Shown here in pieces: positions 1-10,866 of a stretch of 64,000 nucleotides of DNA. A program made the translations under genes and the position numbers. Position 1 is the first letter of the stretch, and each line of letters starts with the position of its first letter. This DNA is from Linanthus parryae. Taxonomy: Eukaryota; Streptophyta; Magnoliopsida; Ericales; Polemoniaceae. Location of the stretch: assembly GCA_023055425.1 (NCBI GenBank), contig JALGPY010000012.1, forward strand, positions 17,061,922 to 17,125,921. The letters are read 5' to 3'. The notes under the pieces are model-generated. The model made no database searches. It was not told where the DNA came from and saw only the letters and a program-made list of their open reading frames with translations.

Positions 1-1472
1 TATATTGAAGTCACAATGTAACTTTCTGATATTTCCTCCTCTATCTATTCCATTTCTTTAGTGAATTTTCTCCTTAATTATTTTCTACTCCCTTACTTCT
101 TTCTCTTTTATTTTTTATGTTCTTCACTATCAACCAATTTTAGTTAGCGTTAAACTCAAACTACTAGTTTTTTTTGAATAAATTTATTTCTTAATTTCTT
201 CTTTTCCCCTCTATAACGTCTATTTTAATTTATTTTAATATTTTCGACAACTCATCTTTTAATATTTTCCCCTAAAATTAACCCTATAATTTTCCCCAAC
301 TAATTAGCCCCTATTTAAACCCAGATAAAAGCCCTAATTGATCCTACATGTAACCTCCAACTTTCCCTCTCACCTTTTAACACCCGTAGCCCCCTCTCTT
401 CATCAACTCACGTAAAACAAAACGAACAACTATCCTCAAACCCTCTCGCAGTTACGATAAGAACTTGGGCCATATATTCATATATCTCATCAATTAGATA
501 TGAACTTGGGCCAGGTTTGTGGAAAAATAATAATGACCCCCAAACCAACATGACATTTATTAAAGTTATATGATAGTTTTATCATTTCCATAACTCCAGC
601 CCTATTGGGGCCTACAACGATAACTTCGACTGATTACGTATTGGGCCGACCCTTAACCTGATATAAAATTGAGAAATACTATTGTTCCCACTATTATCTC
701 CCAACTTAATGCAAAATTAGCAACATCATTGATCATTTGATATGATTGCATTTGTGTGCAAGGAATGTAGGAGACATGTGGGAGATAAGAATGGAATCCC
801 TAATATTTCTCTATAAAATTTATCAGCTACGTGTGAATCTGCTGATCTTATCTTATCTTCTATTTTTTGGTGGTTATCCGATTTAATTGCCCGAATTCAC
901 ATTTACAAGATTAACTATAACTGTTTAAAGAAACAAAACATAATTTCTGTTTTTGTTTTGAGTGGAGTATATTTAGTCCCGTCTTCTCTAACCGGCCTGA
1001 TTAATTCATAAACATCCTTAACTTCTCATTCGCAAAGGAGCACATCATATAGCTTATAATCTCTACATTATTGTCCATTTTAACTTTAACACACATCTTT
1101 TAGCTTACTTTGGCTATATTCAGTATGAGATCTAACATTTTATATTGGTGTTAAGAAAAGTTAACCCCGTTAGTAATTGAAGACTATTAGGCCCAAAAGG
1201 CAAATTGCATGAATTTTCCGAAAGAAATTGAAACTGCTGGAGGTTTAAGGTCACAAATGGAACATTGCACAGGGTTTTAGGGTCATTTGTCCTATATATT
1301 ATATAATCTTAATATATTAAGTGAGGACAAATACGTCTTTTTGAAACTTCCGTCAGGGCGCGTTAGCTGCTAACTCTGACAGGGTTACCCATATTTATCC
1401 AAACAACGAGGGATATCCGTATTTAATTAACCCAGACTCGAGGGATGAAAATTGTCATTTATCCATAATAAA
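1..1472. other. Intergenic region upstream of the hydrolase gene
   Basis: AT-rich sequence with no convincing coding region on either strand and no recognisable RNA gene. It presumably includes the distal promoter of the gene that starts translation at 1803. Pyrimidine-rich stretches and short AT runs are present, but I could not assign any regulatory element here. Confidence 0.6.
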
Positions 1473-1480
1473 TATAAATA
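1473..1480 (+). promoter_or_regulatory. TATA-like box, possible core promoter
   Basis: TATAAATA lies about 320 bp upstream of the start codon at 1803 in an AT-rich stretch. It is the best TATA match close upstream of the gene. A pyrimidine-rich leader then runs to the ATG. The transcription start is not visible from sequence, so this is only a candidate. Confidence 0.3.
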
Positions 1481-1802
1481 TTCTGTTTTATACTAGTTTA
1501 TGGACAACGGATGTGGAGGTGGAAGATTAGTGTACTTTGTGGGAAAGTCCACCGTACAGCCTTGCCTAGTGTTCCGCCTTCCCCATTTGAAACACGACCG
1601 CCCCCCGCAAATCCCTCCCGTTTCCTTGTTGTCGCATCAAACCCCCCTGTTTTTGCCCTAACACATTACATTTTAGATTATTCCTTCGTACAGACAAAAT
1701 CTCTCATCAGTCTTGTCGTCCATATACAGATTAGTAACAGACACCAACATCAACAAAGTTGCTGTTTCTATTATTGGGTGGTACATTTTGATTTGATCGG
1801 AG

Positions 1803-4800
1803 ATGGGGGCGATGACGTCGTCGATGGCGGCGAAGTTCGCCTTCTTCCCGCCGGATCCGCCGTCGTACAAGCTAATCAAAGACGAATCCAGCGGCAAATT
1901 GAAGATCACCGACGTTCCGGAGAGGGACAACGTCGACGTCATGCAGCTTCCGACCAAGAGGGGGACGGAGATCGTCGCCGTCTACATCCGCCATCCCTCG
2001 GCGGCGTTGACCCTCCTCTACTCCCACGGCAACGCCGCTGATTTGGGCCAGATGTTCGCCCTCTTCACTGAGCTCAGCATCCATCTCCGAGTTAATTTGC
2101 TCGCGTGAGTCGACTCACTGCACTATCTAAATCTGTAAAGATTTGTAGTACTTTTTACGAGTTCAAATCCACTATATCATTTGTGTGTATCATTCTCTGT
2201 ATCAGTGGTACATTTCATATTATTTTATTCAATTTAGTTGTTTCAAAATGCTATCAAATTGAATAAGAACATATGAAATTTACCAATCATAGTAAGGATA
2301 CAAAGAATAATACACACAAATGATACAGAGGATTCAGACTCACTTTTTACACCCATTTTTTGTTTGGAAGATTGGAGGAAATGGGTTTCAAATTTCAATC
2401 AATGATTTTGTTTTTTAATCCCAAATCTAGGAGGTTCTTGAGGTTTAAGAAGATTGGGCATAATTGTGTACTTTGATTCTTTTACAGGTATGATTATTCA
2501 GGATATGGACAGTCCACTGGCAAGGTAGGACACTTTTGTGATCTACATTGTGATCTACTATGATTATTCAGGTTAAAGGCTTTGAATTCACAAGTGTTTG
2601 TTTTTTTGCTTTCGTTAGCCGAGTGAGCAGAACACATATGCTGACATAGAAGCTGCATATAGATGCCTTCAAGATAATTACGGGGTTAAGGAGGAGGATG
2701 TTATATTGTACGGGCAATCCGTGGGGAGTGGACCAACTTTAGACTTGGCTGCTCAAAAGCCAAGATTGAGAGCTGTGGTTCTTCACAGCGCTATCGCTTC
2801 CGGATTCCGTGTCATGTTCTCGGTGAAGCGAACCTTGTGGTTCGACATATATAAGGTTACATTTTATACTCCCTGCACTATCATATCAATTGATCATCAA
2901 TGTCTCTTCATTATATGAGTAGTTCTTTCCCTGTGGTGCAGAATGTTGATAAGATACCGTTGGTGGAGTGCCCTGTTCTGGTTATTCATGTGAGTTTTCC
3001 AACTCCTTAGTTTTACTAGATTTTAATTTTATCATAAAATTGATCTGGTGTGGATAAACTGATGATAACATGTAATTGCTCTTTGTTATTTTGGAACTTA
3101 CTAACTTGAGCCCCTTCATATGAAGGAGAACAAAAAGATAATAGTTTTCCTGGAACGGAATCAACAGTGTACCTATGCATTAGACAAGGTATGATTACCA
3201 CAAATACGACATTGGAAAATACCAGATAATTTAGAATAGAAAAATATAACTTATAAGGTCTTCAATTTATTTACTTCAAAATTACCCGGTCAGCTCATGA
3301 ACACGGATATTCTGAGTGTGCTAAAATGAAACTAGAGACATTGTCAAATTGCAGGATGGAGGTTTTTTATTATCCTTTGAAGCAACTATGGCAAGTATAT
3401 TGATCCTGAGTTAGGATACATTACACTAAAGATATATTATGTGTCCCATATGTCTACAAAGAAATATATTCCCCTCCCTCCAGAGTCATTTGGTTTCAGT
3501 CAATCCAGTTCTCATCCTCTGTGAGGTTCATAGTCATTTGGTTTCAGTCACAATCCAGTTGCAAACCGCTATACCCTGGTCTGAAATATTACTCACTTGA
3601 AACCAATGAGATGCTTCAGAGAAAGAAACATGAAGTGTATCAGTGATGCCTTTCAGACTTGTGAGGACCTCAATTTTTTTCCTCACTTGCTTCAACCTGT
3701 GACCAGTATTCATTCGTACTATCCTCTAATTCACACCTGATAGATATTTTCTTTCTTGCTGAGGAATTTGATTACATGTAATACGCCTCTCTCCCCCGTT
3801 CCCAATCTAGTTTGTTGGTTTTTATACTAAAAGTCTAGAAGCCATCACTCGTACACTTCTCAAGGTTTTGCATACTTTATTGATTTTCAGTCGGGTTTGT
3901 ACATAGGTGGCTATGACCATCTTCATTTGATAATTTGCCTGATAAAGTACAACACCTCCCTTCTAGCGTTATAATGTTGATGAGTTTCCTTCTGCATTTG
4001 TCTTTTTCTTGCTTCCAGTGTCTTAAAAACAATGCATTTTAGTCGGCGACTACTTATATATTTCGGGGTTGTGATCTGAGATTAGTTGACTGGTTGCCAC
4101 AGTTGTTAGCATTGCCATTTCCTCCAGCTTATGAACCAAGTAAAAGGTAGTTACGCTGTAGGTCTTGTTCAGTTTTCAAATCTACCATACACATAAAGAG
4201 GTTTTGTACTAGCTTCTTTTAACTTTAGTTTGTACGAATATGTTTCAAAATATATAAGTTTACAGTTACCGAGCAGTTAAATGGTGGATTCATGGTATGT
4301 AATGTTCTGCTGCTTAGGTGTTTTTTTTTTTTTTTCCTTCTAAACTCCCAAACTTCACTGAGTATTCTTTTAACTGAAAGATGTAGTCCTGCCATCCCAT
4401 GGTTGTCTAGGTTTGGTTTACCAATTTTCCCAGCGATATGATTTTAACATCATTACCTGTTTGTCTGTATTCATCACCTTCAAGCACATTTTTTGGAAAC
4501 ATCAGAAGGAAATAGTGGAAAACAAGAAAAGGAAGGCCAATGATCAGGACTAGCATTTTGCAATTTTGTGAAAATTAACCAAATATCCTGGTATGCTGTT
4601 CGAGAGCATTACATGTTCTCTGGATATATTTTTTGTTTACTAGTATTTGATAGAATATCATTTCTGTTTGCAAAGAAGTACGATTTCGTCTAGCATGTCT
4701 TACAACGTGACAGTGCTAGTATATATGCTATTTATTACAAGAGCCTGTTTGGTATCCATTTAAAAACAAGAACAGTGAAAGAAAAACATGCTGGAAAAAC

Positions 4801-5923
4801 ACGTTTAAAAACACAATTAAAAAACTGTTTGGTATGTGCTGAAAAACAGTGTTAATATCAAAAACACACTTGGCAATATTACTAAATTTCATTGTCAATT
4901 TACTTGAATATCGTTTTTTTACGTACAACACTGACATATATTTGTTACTTTATGCATCCAATCAGAGTTGAAATGTCTTTAAACCACCAATAGTATGAAA
5001 AAAGGCACCAAAGTTGCTGTCTCTATAAACAGGCAAAAAAACAGCGCTGCCAAATGAGTTTCATTGTCAATTTACTTGAGAGCACATCGCCCTTGAGGAA
5101 GCATCTATGTAAATAGCTGAAGTTATACGATATTATTTTGGTTCCTGCAAGGGTCTTATCTATTTAACAAACTGGACTGATGGAAACATTTGCATTTTGG
5201 TTGCTCTCTGAACGTGTTATGGCCTCTTCATTCTCGTAGGGAACTGCAGATGACGTTGTAAGTTTTTCTCATGGTGAGCAGCTTTGGAAGAACTGTAAAG
5301 AAAAGTATGAACCATTGTGGATTAAAGGTGGGAATCATTGTGACTTGGAGCATTATCCGGAGTACATAAAGCATCTAAAGAAGTTCATTTCAGCCATTGA
5401 AATATCGGCGCACCTGAAGAAACCTTTGGGATTGAGTACAGATAAAACAGAGAACCCTAGAAGCAGTACAGATCATAGGTCTAGACTGAGTAGTGACCAG
5501 AGAGAAAAACCAAGACCTAGCGTAGAGCAAAGGGAGAGAGCAAGAACAAGCACTGACAAGAGAGAAAAACCAAGACCTAGCGTAGAGCAAAGGGAGAGAG
5601 CAAGAACAAGCACTGACAAGAGAGAAAAACCAAAAAGAAGTATCGATCATTTTGAGAAAGGCAGGAACAGCACAGACTCGCATGATAGGTCCGGGAGAAA
5701 CAGCATTGATCGGTAAGACAAAACCCACACTAACTAAAAACTACATTCCATTTCATCTTTAGTAATTGTATTATTCCCAGTATTTTGATAATCACTTGTG
5801 AGCTGCAAAACCCTTTTTATTGACTTTTGTAAATCAAATGTTGGCAGCTTCACGGACATGATGAAGTCAGTCGGATTATGCAATTACGGTTGTTTCGGGC
5901 CTACAAAAGCTGCTGCAGCCTGA
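1803..5923 (+). CDS. ABHD17-like alpha/beta hydrolase (probable protein de-acylase), six exons
   Basis: Exons are 1803-2104, 2488-2524, 2619-2855, 2942-2989, 5240-5712 and 5848-5923. All introns are GT-AG, and the joined frame is 390 codons plus TGA. The protein matches the ABHD17/FAM108 family, serine hydrolases that remove palmitate from membrane proteins in animals; plant relatives are thought to act as acyl-protein thioesterases. The nucleophile elbow GQSVGSG puts Ser147 in exon 3, Asp212 lies in HGTADD across the exon 4/5 junction, and His241 is in GGNHCDLE. The family's N-terminal Cys cluster, used for palmitoylation in animals, is absent. Instead MGAMTSS fits an N-myristoylation site (Gly2, Ser6), and two Cys lie near the C-terminus (LCNYGCFG). 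The C-terminal third is a basic Ser/Arg/Glu-rich tail with a duplicated 20-residue unit. Membrane attachment is inference. Intron 4 is unusually long (2,250 bp). Confidence 0.93.
2177..2323. mobile_element. Hairpin MITE in intron 1, TA target duplication
   Basis: A 147-bp near-perfect inverted repeat. The left arm starts TCATTTGTGTGTAT and the right arm ends ATACACACAAATGA, and the arms stay complementary with a few mismatches and small gaps for about 60 bp around a short loop. TA flanks both ends (2175-2176 and 2324-2325). This is the structure of a Tc1/mariner-type MITE, although the termini are not the usual Stowaway CTCCCTCC. It lies wholly within intron 1 and should not affect the protein. 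Confidence 0.7.
2990..5239 (+). other. Long intron 4 of the hydrolase gene
   Basis: This 2,250-bp intron separates the short exon 4 from the exon carrying the catalytic Asp and His. No coding exon could be seen inside it. The stretch around 4740-5058 starts GAGCCTGTTTGG and ends GCCAAATGAG, which loosely resembles hAT-type MITE ends. A 21-bp direct repeat (TTTCATTGTCAATTTACTTG plus A) occurs at 4887-4907 and 5059-5079, so a small insertion or local duplication is likely. Confidence 0.6.
5501..5620 (+). repeat. Perfect 2 x 60-bp tandem repeat in exon 5
   Basis: 5501-5560 and 5561-5620 are identical base for base. The unit is in frame and encodes 20 residues, rich in Arg, Glu, Lys and Ser, in the C-terminal tail of the hydrolase. 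A third, diverging partial copy begins at 5621. Identity including third codon positions indicates a recent duplication or ongoing homogenisation. Confidence 0.97.
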
Positions 5924-6086
5924 GGGTTAGTGCAAATTCAGATTCATCTAATTTTCCACGTTTTCTTTTAATAGGTTTCATTGGTGGAGAAAACTGGTTT
6001 TTTTTTGTGTATTTTATGTTCAGGACAATACATATTTAACTTATCCACGCAGATTCTGTATGTAATAGACTTTTTCCTGTGAATCT

Positions 6087-6092
6087 AATAAA
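6087..6092 (+). terminator. Candidate polyadenylation signal (AATAAA)
   Basis: AATAAA lies 164 bp after the hydrolase stop codon in a T-rich 3' region, at a plausible distance for a plant 3' UTR. No other evidence fixes the cleavage site. Confidence 0.35.
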
Positions 6093-6411
6093 TCTGATTT
6101 TTGTTACATTGTTCATTTGCTGGTCTGACTGTTGGAATTTTTTTTAACTGTCATTCTGCATTCTAGTTCTGCTCCTGGTATTTTGGTACACAGTAAGATG
6201 TACTGCTGGAGAGAATACATTGCCATTGGTTACATCACGACCAGACGAACTGAGTAGGACTCTTACCTAGCCATGTTTAAAAAGACGACAACATAAACAA
6301 GGTCGCTAACAGAACTGGTTGGCCATGCCCAAACTTGTCAGCAAGTGTAACGCTACAATAAGTTCAAACACAAACAAGAAAAAGAATAACTATAAAAAAC
6401 AACAAAAAACC

Positions 6412-6594
6412 CTAATGGCCACAGTCAGTCTTGATCATCTGCTGGACAGCAATGTGAGCCAGGTCAGAGAGAGGGTAATCCAAGGTGATCTCATTTTTAT
6501 CTCTTTGTTTCTTGGCTGAGGCATCAACAAGGGAGTTGCTTTCTCCAAATGATTTTTTTTTAGAAACATTTAAAATTTTGTTTTGTGGAGTCAT
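6412..6594 (-). other. Orphan exon-like ORF, possible gene remnant
   Basis: A short minus-strand reading frame ends DLAHIAVQQMIKTDCGH followed by TAG. Its composition looks like ordinary folded protein rather than translated repeat, but I do not recognise the family. The frame's upstream end runs into a poly-A/T tract just before the G-rich element at 6611. It could be the last exon of a host gene broken by that insertion, or a chance ORF. The latter cannot be excluded. Confidence 0.2.
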
Positions 6595-6610
6595 AGTTCT
6601 AAAGCTGTTA

Positions 6611-7073
6611 AGGGTATCTCCAATCCCATGGGGGGGGGGGGGGGGGGGGGGGGGTTGCTATGGGAATAAATTTTGCCTTGGGTGGGGATGGTTATGGGGG
6701 ATTTTTCCATAGACATCCCCTCCCCCTCCCCCTACATGGAGTGATTAATTAATTTAATATTTGACAATATTAATTACACTTAGTAATATTTTATGATTAC
6801 AAATTTATTTTTATTATGACTAATACATTCTAATTTTGTTACTTTTTATAAAAACTAATAATGTATTCACGATTGTTGAAAAATATATTTACGAAAAGTC
6901 ATCGTTATCATATTTTGTTGAAAGTTTAATAAATCTCTTTCTTATATAGTTAATAATTATAATTATTAAGTAATTGAAAAACACAATTAAAAAAGTGTCA
7001 AAATTATTTTTAAATAATTAAATATATTAAAAATTAATTTGGTTGGGTCGGGGGAAAGGAATGGGTTGGAGAT
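6611..7073. mobile_element. G-rich TIR element, copy 1 (Harbinger-like ends)
   Basis: The left end AGGGTATCTCCAATCCC is preceded by TTA (6608-6610). Near 7062-7073 is the inverse motif GGGTTGGAGATG. Such CATCTCCAACCC ends with a TTA/TAA target site occur in plant PIF/Harbinger-type non-autonomous elements. The interior starts with a run of 25 Gs (6630-6654), continues with GGGGATGG and CCCCTCCCCC tracts, and then an AT-rich block shared with copy 2 (for example TTAATTAATTTAATATTT). No transposase is encoded. The right boundary is uncertain. Confidence 0.5.
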
Positions 7074-7147
7074 GAGTAGTAGTTTGGGGGAGGGGGAGCT
7101 GAGGGGAGGGGGAGGTGAAGGGAGGGGGAAAATGACATGGGTTGGAA

Positions 7148-7880
7148 AGGGCATCTCCAACCCTACGAGGGGAGGGGGAGGGGATGGAGAAAACCGTATA
7201 AAAATACGGCTCATGTCCAACCCCATGAGGGGAGGGGGAGGGGGAAGGGGTGCTATGGGGATAAATTTTGTCTTGGGTGTGGGAATGGTTTGGGGGAATT
7301 TCCCCATCGTCCCCTCCCCCTACATGAATTGGTTAATTAATTTAATATTTTATATTATTAATTACACTAAGCAATATTTTATGATTATATTATGTATTTT
7401 TATTATGATTAATATATTTTATTTTTTATTATTTATAAAAATTAATGATGTATTCACCATTGTTGAAGAAAATATTTACGAAAAGTATTTGTTATATCTT
7501 TTTTTTTAAAGTTACATTTTGTTGAAAGAATAATAAATCTTATTTTTCAACACAATTATTTTGTTGAAAGTGTCAAAAATATTTTTTATCCATTAAATAT
7601 ATATTAAAAATTAATTTTATTGGGGGGGGGGGGGGAAGAATGGGTTGAAGATAGTTTGGAGAAGGGGGAGGGGGAGGAGGAGGGGGAAAATGGTGGGCCT
7701 GTGAGGGGAGGGGGATGGTGAGGGGAGGGGGAAAATATATCTTTGAGATATAATAATATGCCATAACGCTTGGGCATAACATGTATTCACAACTTCTGGC
7801 ATAAAATACATCATATATCAATATCAACTATTTTAAGAGTCTACCATTCAATGATTGTATACTCATATCATGGAGATGCC
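7148..7880. mobile_element. G-rich TIR element, copy 2, possibly compound
   Basis: It starts AGGGCATCTCCAACCC, the canonical version of the copy 1 terminus, and repeats its order: G/A-rich tract, ATAAATTTTG, CCCCTCCCCCTACATG, then an AT-rich block. A second start-like motif (CATGTCCAACCCCATG) near 7208 suggests a nested or rearranged copy. The best candidate right end is GGAGATGCC at 7872-7880. Translations of its G-rich tracts are low-complexity and not real proteins. Confidence 0.5.
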
Positions 7881-8977
7881 GTAATTGAAAATCCTCTTAC
7901 ATAGCATGACTCATCTTTGCGATGATCGAAACAACAAGCTCATATTCATCAATTCATAATTGTTCGAGCCTTTCTTATGTGCAGCTTATGAAAACATAAT
8001 GAGTTCTGGTTCTGGTACACGGCCAGGATTCTTGGCTTGTTGTAGCAATGTTTACTTTTTATATTGAACTTCAGGTTTAAGGATTGTAGATATAATTTTT
8101 TCCGGATATATCTAAAACTTATAACTTCGGATAATAAAATACCTCATAACTGCATGTTATGAGTCATATAATGTCAACAAAAATGTAGCCTAAGAACGTC
8201 TTCTGGAGGTTCTTTATGGATCAAAAATAAAGAAACAACAAAGTACTATGAAAATAATCATGTTTTGCGCGCAAGATTATAAAAATAAATAAACAAAACC
8301 CTACCTCTTCAGGCGGTTTGACCAATAATGTTTCACGACTTCGGGTCATAAAGTATGTCGTAAGTTCAGTTTATCGATAATTATCATTGTTTTTCGCAAC
8401 TTCAGGTGTGAAATGTTTCGCATTGCACAACGATATGAATTGTGTTATTTTCACATTTTTCAATTGTCATATATAGAAATCTCTTCACGACATCTTTTTA
8501 TCTTCTATACAAAATAAAAGTAATATAATAAAGCAGTTAACAATGTAAATTAACTGACTAATGGAATTAAGAAATCGAAACTTCGGGTTCGATCGTAGTC
8601 TCTCTTTGGGGAGATCTCTTACATTGTTTTATAACTAGAAGGGTTTCAAATCAAAATCGTAAAAATTAACTTGTCTTTCTTCTTTAACAATAGAGAAAAT
8701 CACTTTACTCCAGTGCAGATGATTCAAGACCTCAATCACCAAACATACTATGGGATCAATATGTTGGTTTGAGAGTGTTTTGATTTTCTGCCCAAAATAG
8801 ACTTTGACATAAACTGAAAAATGAATAAAAGTGGAAGGGTCTTAAAAAGGGGAAGGGTTTTAGCAGTTGGTGCCATAGAGAGGGAGAGACAAAGGGCTTT
8901 TAACAGTGAAATGAAAGCACGAGAAATTGATTTGATTGTTGTGTGTAGGTCACTGTATCTACATGTCCCTATATACA

Positions 8978-9012
<35 letters not shown>

Positions 9013-9277
9013 GTATATATGTAGATGGACGTGATGTAGCGAGAAAACAGTCGTAAGAAAAATGAGTGGATGAAAACGCATGACCGTTGTATGGAGGTAA
9101 TTGTACACTAGCCAAACCATTAGATAGGGGAGTGTTTGAGAGAGCTGCAACTCACTCTTACTCTTCATCTAAGGGCTCAAAATGTCTCAAATGAAGGGTC
9201 GTGATATATTTTCACAGTGGAACCCACACCACTGTGAACTATTATATAGATGTCAAGTTTTAAAAGTCTTTACATTT
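7881..9277. other. AT-rich intergenic stretch
   Basis: No coding region, RNA gene or recognisable transposon was seen on either strand. It includes an AT microsatellite at 8971-9021. The short ORFs here are not supported by codon character or recognisable motifs. Confidence 0.5.
8971..9021. repeat. (AT)n microsatellite
   Basis: A run of AT dinucleotides broken by a few AC or GT steps, about 50 bp long. Confidence 0.9.
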
Positions 9278-10494
9278 TGAAGGACAGTACAGTAGGAATA
9301 ACTACATGATCAATACTCTAGAAGGGGGGGGGGTTGAACAGAGTATGGCAATTTTAGGAACTTTTTCTAAAAGAGTAGTTTCAAAGAAATTTGTGATAGT
9401 CAACAAGTATTTCAAGGCCTTGAAATGAGTTTCAAGTCCTTGGAGTCAAAGCAGATACTAAAGAGTGAACTGATAGTTTTCAAGGCCTTGAAATGAGGTT
9501 CAGGCCCTTGAAATAAAAGCATGTTTTGAGCAGTTTGTAAGCTAAGTAAAATGCAGTAAAGTAAAAGCAAGAGACACAGTGATTTATAGAGTTCAGTCCA
9601 CTTGGACCTACGTCTCTACCTCATGGACTTTATCCGAGCACGATTTTCAACTCAATTCTTATTAGTCAAAAGCTCAGCCCTAGATCTCAAGCACAGAGAG
9701 ATACCTAAATCTGTTACAGCTTGTGGTGCTCACTAACCTATCTAGTACCTGCTCTAGCTAACTGATTAACTAAGAATTCTCTATTGTTCACTTTGAACAA
9801 TCCACGAGAATAAGAACTGGAAGTAATATACAAATGAAGATCAGAAGAGAAGAACACTGAGAGTTGAGTCTTCAGCGAATGTGCAGTGTTTTTCAGTGAA
9901 TGGATTGAGTGATGTAGATATGCTTCTTGGTTTCTTGTCAATCCTCCGTAGTTTTTGAATGTCTCTGTATGTTGTACTCTGTTTTGTGTCGAACTTCTTC
10001 ATTCAAAAACACTTTTATGCAGCCTGTTTGAATTGAAGATATGCAGGATCTTCATTAACAAACTTTCCTAAAATGAAGCTGCAAGCTTTTGACTCTTCTA
10101 ACAGCTCTCCCAACGGCTAGTTGCTCATTATCTTCAAATATACTATCTTGATCTTGTTTATTGGAAGTTTGAGAAGCTTTAGGTACATCAAATCATTGTG
10201 TATAATGGCTTTTACAGATTGATTTCTATTCTGCATTCAAATAGGAAACTAAATATCCCTGCACAAACTCAGTCAAACAAATAGATTAATCACAGTATAT
10301 ATTAGATAAATTATTTCTCTTTCATCATCAAGTAGCAGATATTGAATTATAAGAGATTAGGAGTTTGAATAAGATCATCAGCTCCCCCTAAGTTCATGCC
10401 AAAATCTGAATGTTAGTTTCAAACCCTTGAAATTAGTTTCAAGGCCTTGAAACAGACAAGCTGTTTCAAGCCTTTGAAACAGGCTGAACTTACA
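9278..10494 (-). repeat. 3' LTR of S1 (type A)
   Basis: 1,217 bp bounded by TGAAGGACAG on the left and CTTACA on the right, giving TG...CA on the minus strand. It aligns over its length with 18117-19316 with scattered substitutions and indels. It contains a G-run at about 9325, several copies of the palindrome TTCAAGGCCTTGAA (9411, 9479, 10438), and an internal CTCCCCCTAAG tract near 10382. Confidence 0.85.
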
Positions 10495-10510
10495 ATCTCC
10501 CCCTTGATGA
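10495..10510 (-). promoter_or_regulatory. Polypurine tract of S1
   Basis: ATCTCCCCCTTGATG directly abuts the 3' LTR. On the minus strand it reads CATCAAGGGGGAGAT, the typical Sirevirus PPT that primes plus-strand synthesis. The same junction occurs at 19317, 21153, 32886 and 47265. Confidence 0.8.
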
Positions 10511-10866
10511 AAGAAAAAACCAAAATCCCTCTAGGAGTAGGTTCTCTGCAAAAAAATATAGTCATTAGAGCATAGCAGAGTCCATGAAAGTAAAACTTAA
10601 CACAATATGTCCAAGTGATCCAACTTATTAGCAACAAAAAAACAGCAAAGTCTACCGGCAAATCCTATTGATCTAAACCAGATCTCTAAGCTAAAACAAA
10701 TAAATCTCCTAAAGTTTCCCCCTTTTTAACTTTCATAAAAAAAGAATGAGAAAATTTGGATCAAAGTTTGGAAAGATTTAAGTAAACCGTTTTAAAAAGA
10801 TAGAAATTTTCAAGACTTTGAAGAAAATTTCAAGGCCTTGAAAAAGAAAGAAATAAGAGGCAAGAA

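Noticed and set aside
1511..2041. A 176-codon plus-strand ORF overlapping exon 1
   Set aside because: It is in another frame from the hydrolase, covers its leader and exon 1, and has no family resemblance. Exon 1 of the hydrolase is well supported by homology and splice sites.
4740..5058. hAT-type MITE in intron 4
   Set aside because: The two ends pair over only about 5 bp and no clear 8-bp target duplication is seen, so it is kept only as a remark in the intron entry.
7039..7509. Gly- and Arg-rich ORF in the G-rich element
   Set aside because: Translation of GGGGA tracts. The repeat structure explains it.
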